This document shows, one piece after another, positions 1 to 12,200 of a stretch of 42,819 nt of DNA. Where the stretch lies: positions 49,721,222-49,764,040 of the forward strand of contig CM031600.1 of the NCBI GenBank assembly GCA_018398815.1, written 5' to 3'. The stretch is from Conus ventricosus (lineage: Eukaryota > Mollusca > Gastropoda > Neogastropoda > Conidae). The position numbers were made by a program, and so were the translations under genes. Each line of letters opens with the position of its first letter. Within the stretch, counting starts at the first letter, position 1. The notes beneath the pieces were generated by a model. The model made no database searches, had not been told where the DNA came from, and was given only the letters and a program-made list of their open reading frames with translations.

Positions 1-65
1 CCATCTCTGTCATCCTGTACACGTGCTCCACAAACATATACACACGCACGTACGCGCGTCTGTGC

Positions 66-440
<375 letters not shown>

Positions 441-505
441 CACGAACAATATAAAAATGTCCTTAAAAAATCTGAAAGGGGTCAATCTTCTAGGGAGCAA
501 CATCT

Positions 506-638
506 GTTAAAAATATTTTTAAAATGAAGTGTTAAAATCAACAAGCTTGTTTCGAACTCGTCAGGAGCCCTGATGAGAGCGAGAGGTTCGAAAACAAGCT
601 TGTTGATTTTAACACTTCATTTTAAAAATATTTTTAAC
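506..638 (+). ncRNA. Long hairpin with hammerhead-ribozyme-like core (candidate)
   Basis: Arms at 506-557 and 586-638 are reverse complements over about 52 bp with a single extra A in the right arm; the spacer is 28 nt. Inside the hairpin, CTGATGA (570-576) is followed by a possible 4-bp stem (GAGC/GTTC around a GAGAG loop) and then GAAA (590-593), and the left arm ends TTTC before the central part. This is the order CUGAUGA - stem II - GAAA expected of a hammerhead, with the long arm as stem III. The required stem I is weak. A competing fold, CTCGTCAGG pairing with CCTGATGAG, would simply extend the hairpin. Hammerheads are known in Penelope-like and other retroelements. No reverse transcriptase lies beside it here. 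The hairpin itself is certain and the ribozyme reading is inference. Confidence 0.4.
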
Positions 639-784
639 AAATATATACATATATATATATATATATTACATGTAAGAGTCGGACAGCTCTGAAAGACAGT
701 GCCTTGCTCTACTTGTAAATCTGACGCAATGCCACAATGAAATTATAGTTATAACCCACAATTATACTGACACATTCGCATCCA

Positions 785-785
<1 letters not shown>

Positions 786-869
<84 letters not shown>
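786..869. repeat. (AC)n microsatellite
   Basis: AC repeat with one ACC interruption near 834. A short (GACA)n tract follows at about 957-978. Confidence 0.95.
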
Positions 870-870
<1 letters not shown>

Positions 871-1065
871 GACAAACGCAATACACACATGACCGAAGGT
901 AGACAATCCCTTCATCTCTCTAATCTACATACTTTAGACAGGCATTTTCACAGACGACAGACAGACAGACAGACAGACGCATTCACACAAACACACACAA
1001 AACCACGTACACCTTACTCATTTTAGTCAAGGGTTACATGTTAAGCTCACTGAGCGTTGTGGGCA

Positions 1066-1489
1066 GATACACTGTACACGTTCATATTGCATGCCTTGAA
1101 CAACGATCTCTCTGTCCAGATACACTGTACACGTTCATAATTGCATGCCTTGAACAACGATCTCTCTGTCCAGATACACTGTACACGTTCATATTGCATG
1201 CCTTGAACAACGGTCTCTCTGTCCAGATACACTGTACACGTTCATATTGCATGCCTTGAACAACGGTCTCTCTGTCCAGATACACTGTACACGTTCATAT
1301 TGCATGCCTTGAACAACGATCTCTCTGTCCAGATACACTGTACACGTTCATATTGCATGCCTTGAACAACGGTCTCTCTGTCCAGATACACTGTACACGT
1401 TCATATTGCATGCCTTGAACAACGATCTCTCTGTCCAGATACACTGTACACGTTCATATTGCATGCCTTGAACAACGATCTCTACCGTC
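1066..1489. repeat. 53-bp minisatellite, 8 copies
   Basis: The motif GATACACTGTACACGTTC recurs at 1066, 1119, 1173, 1226, 1279, 1332, 1385 and 1438, a 53-bp spacing (one 54-bp unit with an extra A). Copies are almost identical; the main variant is CAACGATC versus CAACGGTC. High similarity suggests recent expansion or gene conversion. Reading frames across it are repeat artefacts. Confidence 0.95.
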
Positions 1490-1724
1490 CAGTCTATGAT
1501 GTCTAATTCTCTAAATCTGCAAACTTCAGTTCTGAAGGGAAGTCTCTTCAAAATAGGTCACCACGGCCAGACAAATCAAACAAAGAAGGAGCACTGTGGA
1601 CCAGCGATGGAGACTACCGAAGAACAGCCAAAACATTAAGGACAAACCAGTGGCGCCACACTAAAATGTTATTTGACCGTTAGGAGAAATCTACAAGATA
1701 GATGAAAAGGAAATGACGCTGGAA

Positions 1725-2110
1725 ACAACTGTTAGAAATCCAGAACATAGCAGAAAAAGAATGGATCGGCACTAGAGACTCCTTTCACCATTGCGTGTAC
1801 CCTAGTGAAAGTGTTGTTGATAGCCGACACTCCATCGTGGGTAAAGGATCCACTGAAGTAGTTATTGTGAGACAGCAAGAACGTAGTAGAAAAAGACTGG
1901 TGTGACTCTAGACCTTACTTTGTCTTTGAAAATACATCCAGCACAGCAGAAAAAGCAAAAAAAGACTACGGGTGACACTAGAACTTCCTTTCACCATTGC
2001 AAGACCGTCCGAACATAGCAGCAGCACGACTGGAGCAACATTACGTGTTCCTGTAACAATGTTAAAGACAGCCAGAACGTAGCAGAAATGACTTAAAAGA
2101 CCACTTCGTT
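1725..2110. repeat. Degenerate tandem repeat (about 100 bp units)
   Basis: Variants of AGAACATAGCAGAAAAAGA followed by ACTAGA and CCTTTCACCATTGC recur several times with substitutions and indels. The array looks old. No protein is recognisable. Confidence 0.55.
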
Positions 2111-2437
2111 TCACAGATTCCCATCGAGGAACAGATGCTTAGCTAATGCTGGGACCTGACAACACATCTGGTGAATAATGCAGGCCTTGCCACGGGATGA
2201 TTGGAGAGCAAGCCGGATGTCAGTGCTCTCTGTCCAGACTGGCGGTGGTTACAGAGGTTGCTGCTTTCAAAGGTCATCATGGGGATACACGGGGACGCTG
2301 TCTTTGTTGTTAAGTCCACCAGTACAAGCGTATCAGTAAATTCTTTTTTTTTCGATTACAATGCTATTTATATTTTGTAGTACTAATGTAACTTTTACCA
2401 AACTGGTTAAGACAATCTGATATTTGTCCATTTGTTT

Positions 2438-2468
<31 letters not shown>

Positions 2469-4020
2469 AAGAAGAAGAAGAAGAAGAAGAATGAGGGTGA
2501 AATGAAGCAATTATTAATCTTTGTCATGTGATTGTCAACATAAAAACATTTTCAACCGTAACATTTACGAGATTCAATCAGCACCAAACAAGACCACAGA
2601 TACCATGTGACTGAATGTATCACTTGATAACAGCCTGCTGAATGTGTTGCTGTTTCTGTTTGATTTTGTGCCCATTTCACCGACCAGCCTAGCCAACACC
2701 AACAAAACTGAGGAGAAGTAAGCTATACTTGTCTGTTTATTTGTTCTTGTTACAGAATCTCTTTTCATCCACCACACATGCCCAAAAAGGGCATAAAATG
2801 GTGGATTATCACGTGCATATATGTCATAATAACCATCACATAATCGTATGTTACAATAACATCAACATCATCGGCAACTTCTGGCATCTTTTTTTCTACC
2901 CTCACCTATCTCCCCATCGCTTTTCCTTTAGTTACCCTTTCACTGTCATTGGAAATATCCCAGTGCCTTAGACTCTGAAAGGAAAGAAGCACAAAGCTGT
3001 TTGGCTACATAAAAATTCATCAACTAATCCTGGTAGTAATTAATAACGACTTGAGGGCGTCGACAAGAAAGACCTTGTTTTTCAGGCTTCTTTTACCCCC
3101 CCCCCCCCCCTTGCTTCTTTCGTTTCTTTGTCGTTTCCTTTTTGCTCTCTCTGCTGCTCTTCTTTGATGAGTCACAGAGGCTCTTCCCTGCTTCCCCTTC
3201 ACACCCTTCCCATCCCAGACTGAACACTTCCGTTGCGTTTATTTTTCTGTCTCATCATTCGTCCCTCCCATTTACATCCCAACCACCCTCCACGGCATTA
3301 TTCACGCGAAGTTCATTCCGGCCACCCTGTTCACAGCCTTAGCTCCAACAGTCCAGTGGGAGCAATCAATGACGTTATGTGGCAACGCACCACAGAAGAC
3401 ACTGCATTGATGCTGCGGCATTTCACTTGTGATTAGTGATTTTCTGTTTTGTGGCTATGACTCAGCCATCAGCATCAAATCATGCGTAGTGTGGTCTCAA
3501 AACTTAACGGATGTGGTGTAACGTATATGGACTAGTCCGCACGCACTGACGCCTCCTTGATGAAACTGAAACTGATTTCTGTTCTGATACAGCATCCCAC
3601 ATACTAGGTCCCCGTACAGACAAAAAATAATCTGTTTTGTCGCACATCCCTCCAGTGTTTATAAATAGGGCTGTTTTATTTCTTTCAGTGATGTTTTCGT
3701 ATTGCTTTTGCGTATTGCCTTTCAGTTTATGTTCCTGAAAAAGCAGAAAACCCAACCACCTACACCCTTCCGTCTGTGCCGATGTTCTTGTGGGATTGCC
3801 ACACATAAAATACACTTTTAGCGCAACTATGGTCAGCCCACCAAGACTGTACATGTTTCATGGTAATGAGAGGCAAGGACTGGTTGCTCTACGTGCCCGT
3901 ATTGTTGGAAGGAGTGTGACCATGTTTGGACCGTGGATTAAACATGATGGCAGATGACGGCCACAATTCATTAACGGGTCGGTAATTAATATTGCGTTGT
4001 GTTTGTTGACTAATCTACAC
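2110..4020. other. No gene seen
   Basis: Apart from a GAA tract (2441-2490) and a C homopolymer (about 3098-3110), I see no coding region, RNA gene or mobile element that can be supported. Confidence 0.6.
2441..2490. repeat. (GAA)n microsatellite
   Basis: About 16 uninterrupted GAA units. Confidence 0.97.
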
Positions 4021-4025
4021 ACGAA

Positions 4026-4028
4026 TCT

Positions 4029-4115
<87 letters not shown>

Positions 4116-4116
4116 C
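4026..4116. repeat. (CT)n microsatellite
   Basis: CT repeat broken by single CC or TT interruptions. The 4117-5230 interval after it holds nothing I can identify. Confidence 0.96.
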
Positions 4117-5233
4117 TGTCAGAAACTCTGCAGACGGCTGTATCAAACGATTTGGGTATATCAACCCATTTTAGAAAATACGTCAATCCCAATCGGTCTA
4201 ATTTACATTTATTGCCAACATCTTTTTAACACAAGACCATGAAATAAGAGTCTGGTAATAAACTGTTTATTCAAGACAAAGTTAAGGTGTTCCACAAGAT
4301 GATCGTGTTTTTTTTTCTTCTTTTTTTGTCAATCGAACATGTGGTCTGAAATTCATGGATTCCTTCTGAGGACTGAAGCAGATAACCAGTGATCCAATCG
4401 GGTCAGAGGTTGTCGTCTTCCGAAAGCAGCTGGAGAAGACAATGGTGTAGACACACATCCGAAGACAGTAAGGACACAGGAAGGATGATACAGGCGGTGT
4501 GAGTGCTGTTGTCTGCCTGCGTTTCTTTACTTACGTGATCTGCTCCCTCTCGCTGCTCTGAAAGAAGCTGAAGGCCTTGTCAATCTTGGCCAATTAATTC
4601 TGTCCTATGTACGGTCACTGGCCGCCATACTTCAGGCTGTCCTTGATAAGCTTGGTTTCACAGTGGGGTGACTGAAAGGAAAATTAAAACAAGAGTAAAG
4701 ACAGGATAAGCTAGGTCGTAGCGCATTGTGCTTGTTTTGTCCCTTGTTTACTCTTTCGTTCGCCGGCGCAGTAATTCTGCCTTTCCTCTTGTCTTTGATA
4801 AGCCTTTGTGTTACTTTTTGGGGTGTCCTGTCTCCCGAGCAAGTATCCTGCACAGTATCTATCTTGGCACGTTTGATCAGTCTATACGAATCATACAGTG
4901 CGTTCCTCTCAGCTGAGTCTTCAAGACCACAGATTTATTAAGATGCCCTATCCAGAATCTCGAAGTTGACCACCTTGTCTTGCTGTGTGACGCCCAAGGC
5001 TCTTATGTGAAAACAGTAGAGCTGCTTGGCGCTTTTCAGATACTCTGTTGAAGACTCACAGCCATAAGATGATGCACGCGTGCTTGACTACGATAGCCTA
5101 GTACACTTCAAACCTTGACTTATAGATCAGATTAAAACTACTGGGCATAAAGGAATATATCTGAACTGACAGGCAATATACCAGCATTGGCATCATTTAT
5201 GAGCGTTCACTGCAAGAAAAATATGTATGTAAT

Positions 5234-5255
5234 GATGATGATGACGATCATGAAG

Positions 5256-5324
<69 letters not shown>

Positions 5325-5330
5325 ATGATG

Positions 5331-5407
<77 letters not shown>

Positions 5408-5450
5408 CATCATCATCTCATCAGCAGCAGCAGCAGCAGCAACAGAAAGA
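5234..5450. repeat. Compound palindromic trinucleotide array
   Basis: (GCT)n at about 5258-5306 passes into (GAT)n, then at about 5331 into its complement (ATC)n, a short (GTC)n, ATC again, and finally (AGC)n at about 5423-5441. The outer GCT and AGC blocks and the inner GAT and ATC blocks are mutually complementary, so one strand can fold into a long imperfect hairpin. Predicted peptides are homopolymeric Leu/Met/Ile/Val and are not believable proteins. Confidence 0.95.
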
Positions 5451-5823
5451 ACAACGTCAACAAGAACAATGTCAAGAAGAACATAAAAACAAAACACAAC
5501 AAAAACAAACAAACAAAAAAGAAAACAAACCAACCATTGTCAAGAATGTATGCATTGCTGAAATCGCAACTAAATCCATACCAGAAGAGAGGTAAAAGCG
5601 TCATTGTTGAGCAGTACATCAACTTGCAAGAAACATATTTTGGAATGTCACCATTATGACCTTAACCTTTAACTTTTGACTTTGATTTGCAACAGGATCT
5701 ATGAACCGACTTACCAATTACTGTAAAAATTAATTGATTGTATACAAGACTTAATATGTGGTTTATCTTTAAGCTTTCCATCATGTCATACTATGATGAC
5801 CTCTTTGACAACTGACCTTGACT

Positions 5824-6017
5824 TTCACTATAACGTTTAGCGCACCCATCCTGAGTACTTACTGTGGCACAGTTAACAATCAAGTCCATCAAAGGTCTCA
5901 GCTTTGTAGTCTTCTGACCTTTCACTATAGCGTTTAGCGCACCCATCCTGAGTACTTACTGTGGCACAGTTAACAATCAAGTCCATCAAAGGTCTCAGCT
6001 TTGTAGTCTTCTGACCT
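5824..6017. repeat. 97-bp tandem duplication, 2 copies
   Basis: TTCACTATAACGTTTAGCGC at 5824 recurs as TTCACTATAGCGTTTAGCGC at 5921. The two 97-bp units are almost identical. The surrounding 5650-6045 stretch is rich in TGACCTT and TTGACTT words. No gene is visible from 6020 to 7060; a C-rich homopolymer lies at about 6291-6325. Confidence 0.93.
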
Positions 6018-7062
6018 TTAACCTTGACTTTTGACCTGGAATTGCCTAGAGATCAGTCTTCTAATCGCAGTTTGTCCTCCATCATCTTTGACGAAGAATG
6101 GGATATGGCAAGGCATACTCTTCTGTCAGACGGATTTCCTTATTGCTTTCATGCGAGAAAGTGACTTGGTCTTAGACATATTAAAAAAAATACATATATA
6201 TTCAGAAAGATCGCCAGAACATATCTAATCCTAAGAAGATTAATTTTCTTCTCCATTACGGCTGTTGAGAAAATATCAGCGATAAACTCCCCCCCCCCCC
6301 CTCCCCCCCCCCCCCCCCCCCCCCCTTACACACACACTTGGATGATCACATAGAATCGCTGTGCTGTACGATGAGACAGAAAAGTTGTCTTTTTTGCATG
6401 TTTCTTATCTGATGGCTTTATCCCAGCGCCACAAGTTCCAGAATCTTCACATACGGCCACTTCCAGACTGGCCCTGTCGCGGACTTGATTTCGACGGAGT
6501 TCATACAGGCAGTCAATAGCCATCCACCAAAGGAGACACTGCCCGCACTGCTGATGATTTACTTGGTTGAGCTCATTGTCACTTGCTCTGATTCAATTGA
6601 AGCGAGACATCACATGCCAAGTTTCTACTGAGGACAAGTTCGTTAGATCCGGAACAAGCATTCCATGCAGAACGCTTCCTCACGTCCATCCGACGCCGGT
6701 TTGCATGACCTTGGTGAACAGGGAAACATTCACATGAACTCATTGCGGGGTTGCTGTGAAGAGGAAATAGAAATTGGGTTTGCAACAAGAGCAGTGCTCG
6801 AAGCAGCGATGGAATTCTTTTCTGTTTGAGAAACTGAATATGAGAATGATGAATATATATACCTCAGAATTCCAATTTGCTTGGAGACGTGCCAGGACCG
6901 TATCACATGTTTTTGCTCTTCGTGTACCTAGGGTCAGTCAGACCCGTGAGTTACAGACGCCTGCATTAATTATAAGGAAAATAAAGCAAATGTATCAGAC
7001 ACGCATTTAATTAACGTGAAACTTGTTTTTTAAGTTATGTGTATTATAGAATGATTACCCTG

Positions 7063-7222
<160 letters not shown>

Positions 7223-7339
7223 CAGGCGCGCGAGTATGTTTTTCTTTGCTCGTCACACACCGAACACTTACTTCTCGACCCCCCCCCCCCCCCCCCCCCC
7301 CCATTTTTTGGTCTTGCTTTTGTTGGCCATAGAGTAACA

Positions 7340-7777
7340 GACATACTTATCAACCTTCATGAAATCTTACTCTGCAGTATCAAAAGACACGACACGTCAA
7401 ATCAATGGAATAGAACTTTCATCCCATAGTCTTACGTCGTGTCATGCGTGATCATCACAGAAGACCTCTAACCAGAACCAATCTTCACACGAGGCAATGA
7501 AACCCCTCTCATCATACAACGCTTGCATTATTCAACGGCTGTGGCACTGTGCCCTGACATTGTCTAATCATCTTGTCTATGGTGGAGAGTCCCCTGCACG
7601 TTTGTCCAGTGTCCCTTCGGTCGCTGTCTCATCCATTCCTCCCCTTCTCTACAACTTTACAGTCGCCAGCTCGCCATGGTAACTCCCCTTGATAAAATAT
7701 TTAGGGCTGAAGATCACACGTTCAGAGTGCTATCGCGTGTGTGCGCGAGCGTTTGAGTGGTGTGTGTGTGTGTGTGT

Positions 7778-7821
<44 letters not shown>

Positions 7822-8260
7822 GTCTCTCTCCCTGTCACACAGTCATTATTTACTTTGCACCGAACTGGTTTTCTTTTAGTGCTTGTTTCTGAAACTGAGC
7901 GACACATACTCTAATCAAAGTTAATGAACTCTTAATAATGTCAAAGGACATGATGATTTGCATTAATGGAAACGAACTCTATCAGTTCGCTCTTATGTAG
8001 TTCCATGTGTCACCATCACAGAACTGTAACCTGAATCAATCATCATACGATGCAATGAAATTCCCCCCACTAATCATCCAGTACATCCATTATTCAACAC
8101 CTGTGGCACTGTGACCCGACATTATCCAATTATCTTGTCTAGAGAGAAAACGTCCCATGTACGATTGTCCCATGGCCTGTCTGTGTCAGTCTCCTCCATC
8201 CTCTCCTGAATTCGTTCCATCGACAGTCACCAGCTCGCTGAGGATCACACGTTTGCAGTC
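7340..8260. repeat. Diverged local duplication flanking a TG array
   Basis: Two stretches (about 7340-7740 and 7905-8260) share colinear words, including CTGTGGCACTGTG, CATTATTCAAC, CACCAGCTCGC/CGCCAGCTCGC and GATCACACGTT, with many substitutions. A TG microsatellite (about 7759-7818) sits between them and another lies just before the first copy. This suggests an old segmental duplication of a block that included the microsatellite. Confidence 0.6.
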
Positions 8261-8275
8261 CTGTCTTGCCAGAGT

Positions 8276-8978
8276 TATTGTTTTGTTTTGTTTGATTTAG
8301 CGTCTTTTCACAAAATAGTGTTTTTAGACGGACCTTAAAATCATCCTGAATGACATTAGCATTTTATCACAAATAGGAATAACCCCGTCATTTCATATCC
8401 CCCATCAACGTAATACCATGTTTGACAGAGAAAAAAAAAATCAATAAACAATACATATAATTTAAATTTTTAAAAATTTCAAAACGAGCAAACTACAGAG
8501 CTGTCCCTATAGGACTCCGAAGAAGAGATTTAGCTGCAGTGACAAGAAGTGATTTATCATCAATAATGGCTTTGAGATCGTCATCTTTAGTATTGTTTTT
8601 GACTGCCGGATAATCGGGCAAATATTGCTTTGTGAACGGACAATAGAATAAAATATGGAACGTTAACATTCTCTCTCCACAGGGACACCTAATGTCGTTT
8701 ATATGTTTGCATTTTAACGCATTGAGTTTTAGTCTGTAACATAAAGAGCTAACTTCTCGTGACTCATTATTAATACCTTTTTGCAATAAGGAGTCTTTAC
8801 TGTCAAAAGTTGTGACGTTGTGGCTGGCTTTTTTATAGACTGCCTCCAGAAGATGATATCCCTCTTTTACAGATAATGGAATCTTTACAGTTGTGCAGCC
8901 ATTTGCATTCCTTGCACCTTTCCTTGCCATTCTATCTGCCCAATCATTTGCCTGGACACCACAATGAGAAGGGACCCA
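8276..8978 (-). pseudogene. LINE 3' end: RNase H domain, Cys-rich C-terminus and 3' UTR
   Basis: Reading the minus strand from 8978, one open frame runs to a TAG at 8493. It begins with WVPSHCGVQANDWADRMA, a typical end of the RNase H domain found in some LINE ORF2 proteins (His of the SHCG motif and the final catalytic Asp of WAD). Further on it has a cysteine-rich stretch RCPCGERMLTFHILFYC, as in C-terminal regions of Jockey/I-like elements. The frame is cut upstream by a TAA where it meets the TG microsatellite at about 8988, so endonuclease and reverse transcriptase are missing, as expected of 5'-truncated LINE copies. Downstream is about 200 bp of likely 3' UTR ending in TTTTG-type repeats (AACAAAACAAAACAA on the minus strand, about 8276-8300). 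The clade is not certain. The coding end itself appears undamaged over 160 codons. Confidence 0.82.
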
Positions 8979-8987
8979 GAATTAGTT

Positions 8988-9201
<214 letters not shown>

Positions 9202-9419
9202 ATAGAGTAAGGTGAGATATGACAGACATCATGGTCATCCACTGTATCCGACTCTATCTCAGCCGTCTTGACCCTGTCTTGCTGCTGGACTCAGATGGAT
9301 TTGGACGAGAGAGTGAGGTTGACGAATTACGCAACTCCTCACTTTACACACATTCACTGCGCAAGTCACTTCTATCCTCATCGTCGTTCATCCCTATTCA
9401 TCTCATCTCCAAGTCCTGT

Positions 9420-12200
9420 GGGGATGGACGAGCGACGAAGTGGCAGGTGTGGGTTCACTGGCAGCCATAGCCACAAACCTGCACATGGATGGTTCAGGCC
9501 ACAGGGTCGTTCTCCTCTGAAAAGAGCAGCGGTGGAGTTCGGCAGCCACCTCACGACTGATCAGCCCTTTTTAGGATAGCACTGCTCACCTCCGTGGCAT
9601 GAGGGAGGGCTAGAAAAAGGTGCCCTACACATTGCCTGCCCCATTCTCCCCCAGCCAGCCTTCCGCAGCTGGAGGAAACCCTATAACAGTGGTTGAAACT
9701 CAAAAGAGAAAAAACATGAGGATTATTCCTCTCACCCTTGGTTCATGGAATGTGTGCACCCTCCTGGATAGAGATGACACAAACAGGTCTCAGAGAAGAA
9801 CAGCTCTAAATGGAAAAGAACTAGCCCAGTATAAATCGACATGGCAGCCCTGAGTGAGACCCGGCTTGGGGGACAGAGTGAACTTTGTGAAAAGGGCTTT
9901 GTCTATACCTTTATTTGGAGTGGAGGAGGAAGGGAATAGCAACGAGAGGCTGGCGTCGGCTTTGCAGTGAAGACAGTTGTTCTTGGCCAGCTAGCAGAAC
10001 CTCCAAATGGGGTGAACGACAGGTTGATGACCATGACAGTCCCCCTGTCATTTGGAAAGAACACCTGACAATTATCAGTGCCTACACGCCGACCATGACC
10101 AACCCAGCTGACGAGCTCACCATACTCAGTGATTTCAACGCTAGAGATGGTTCTGACAGCAGTTCTTGGGAAAGTGTCGTCGCACGGAATAGGCCACTGC
10201 AACGGCAACGGACTCATGCCACTCCAGACCTGTGCTGAGCATGACCTGCTGATCACCAACACAGTCTTCCGTCTCCCTAACCTAAACACGACATCTTGAT
10301 GCATCCGCGCTCAAAGCACTGGCACGTCATTGTCAGACAGAGGGATAGGCAGGATGTAAGAGTCACTAAATCTATGTGCGGCGCCAAATGCAGGACGGAC
10401 CACCATCTCACAATCAGCGAGCTTAACATCCGGATTCAAACCAAGATACGCCCGCAAGGCCAGAAGGCTCAAGGACGGCTTAATGTCACCAAGCTGAAAA
10501 ACACCAGAGCTATGCAGTCGTTTGTACACACTCTGGAAGAATGCCTAGGATCCACCTATCTAGACAACCAGAATATGGAAGCCAACTGGTCAGCCTTCAG
10601 AAAACTGACTTACAGCACTGCTGCAGGGATATTGGGGCCAGCAGCCAAGAAACACGCGGACTGGTTTGATGAGAACTGCGACGACATCCAGCAGCTATTG
10701 GATGGGAAACATCTTCTGCACAAAGCAAACCTCAGTGACACCTAGTTCATCTCCAAAAAAGATGCGTTCAACAACATACGCAGTATAGTTCAACAGAAGC
10801 TATGAAAGTTACAAGACACATGGCTGAGCAAAATAGCTGACGAGATTCAAGGATGTGAACAATCTTGATGACGCCATAAAAGATATCCATCGATGACAAA
10901 GCCATCGACCGGCTCTCTCAAGTGCCTACCAACGAAGAAATTGATGAACCACCAGCCCTCTTGAAGACACAGAAAGCAACATGTTTGCTGTCCAGTGCCA
11001 AAGATCCTGGCTCAGACTTCATACAAGCTGAGGTCTACAAAGGAGAGGCACATCTTTGTCTGAAAAGCTTCATCATTTGTTTCTTTTAATGTGCAGGGAG
11101 ACGATCCACCAGGGTTTCGAAAAATGCATCCATTATGTATTTGTTAAAGCGCAAAGGGAACACCAGGCTTGTTACAACAACTGAGGAATATCCCTTCTTT
11201 CCACACCAGGCAAGATACTTGCCAGAGTTTTGCTGAACCACCTTATATCACACCTTGAGCAAGAGCTTTTGCGAGAGAGCCTCTGTGGTTTCAGGAAGGA
11301 GAGAGGAAGCATTAATATGGTATTTGCTGCAAGACAGCTCCATGCAAAATGTCAGAAACAATACACCAACCTGTTCTCCACCAGTGTCGCCCTGACCAAG
11401 GACTTCGGTACTGTCAGTCGAGAGGATCTGTGGAATATCATGACCAAATATGAATGCCCAACGACATTCGTCTCTATGGTGCGACAATTCCATGATGGCA
11501 TGCCAACCCAAATCCAGGCCAACAGAGAGACATCTAACCCATTCCTTGTGGCAAATAACATAAAGCATGCTGTGTTTCGGCACCACTCTGTTCAGTATTA
11601 CCATGTTCTCCCCAATGCTGACTGACGCTTTAAGAGGAGAAGCAGGCATCAATATCAGTTTCAGAACAGATGAAAAGTTTTTTAACCTCAAGAAGCTCCA
11701 GGCAAAAACTACGCTTATGACAGACGTCATCAGGGACTTTCTGTTTGCTGACAATTGCGCCCTCAAGGCTGGCTCAGAAACTGACTTGCAATGCATCATC
11801 GACAAATTTTGCATAGCCTGCGCCAACTTCAGTCTCACGATAAACACAAAGAAGGCGGAAGTTCTGCTTCAACGCCAGGTAGACCCCACGCTGAGCTTAA
11901 CATCACAGTCAGCGGTATGACGAACTGTGAAGAGTAAATTTAGCTACATTGGCAAGACACTTTCCTAGAACGTCACCATCGACGATGATGTGAACATCAG
12001 AGTTGCAACAGCAAGTGCAATCTTTGCTCAGACTATGCACCAAAGTTTGGAATAGAAGAGGCATCAGTCTACATACCAAGCTGAAGATGTGCAGAGTTCT
12101 TCTCCCCACACTCCTTAACGCACGTGAAACATGGACAGTTTACCAACGGCATGCCAAAAAGCTGAATCACTTCGACACAACCTGCATCAGAGGATTGCCA
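9420..12200 (+). pseudogene. Decayed non-LTR retrotransposon (AP endonuclease + reverse transcriptase)
   Basis: Several frames together read as one LINE ORF. GSWNVCTLLDRD near 9740 marks the start of an AP-type endonuclease. ETRLG (about 9859) and LSDFNARDGSDSSSW (about 10127) match later endonuclease motifs, with GDFNA changed to SDFNA. RT begins about 11230: CGFRKERGSINMVFAARQL, then VALTKDFGTVSRE, where the usual motif A aspartate is lost, then FLFADNCALKAG at about 11738, where the catalytic FADD-type box reads FADN. A late segment, ARETWTVYQRHAKKLNHF at about 12119, is typical of the region after RT in RTE-like LINEs. Frameshifts and stops occur throughout and about 200 bp between endonuclease and RT appear compressed. 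The element cannot be active. Bases 9420-9720 are probably its 5' UTR. Clade assignment (RTE-like) is tentative. The 3' end dissolves into a minisatellite. Confidence 0.85.

Noticed and set aside
585..600. GAGGTTCGAAAAC as a tRNA B box
   Set aside because: No A box or tRNA fold around it; it is part of the hairpin arm.
1066..1489. CRISPR array (regular direct repeats)
   Set aside because: Units are contiguous with no variable spacers and the genome is clearly eukaryotic; the same holds for the other arrays.
5187..5486. Poly-Leu/Met/Ile protein
   Set aside because: Pure trinucleotide-repeat translation.
8493..8930. A host gene with a zinc-finger-like cysteine stretch
   Set aside because: The upstream WVPSHCG and WAD motifs show it is the RNase H end of a LINE.
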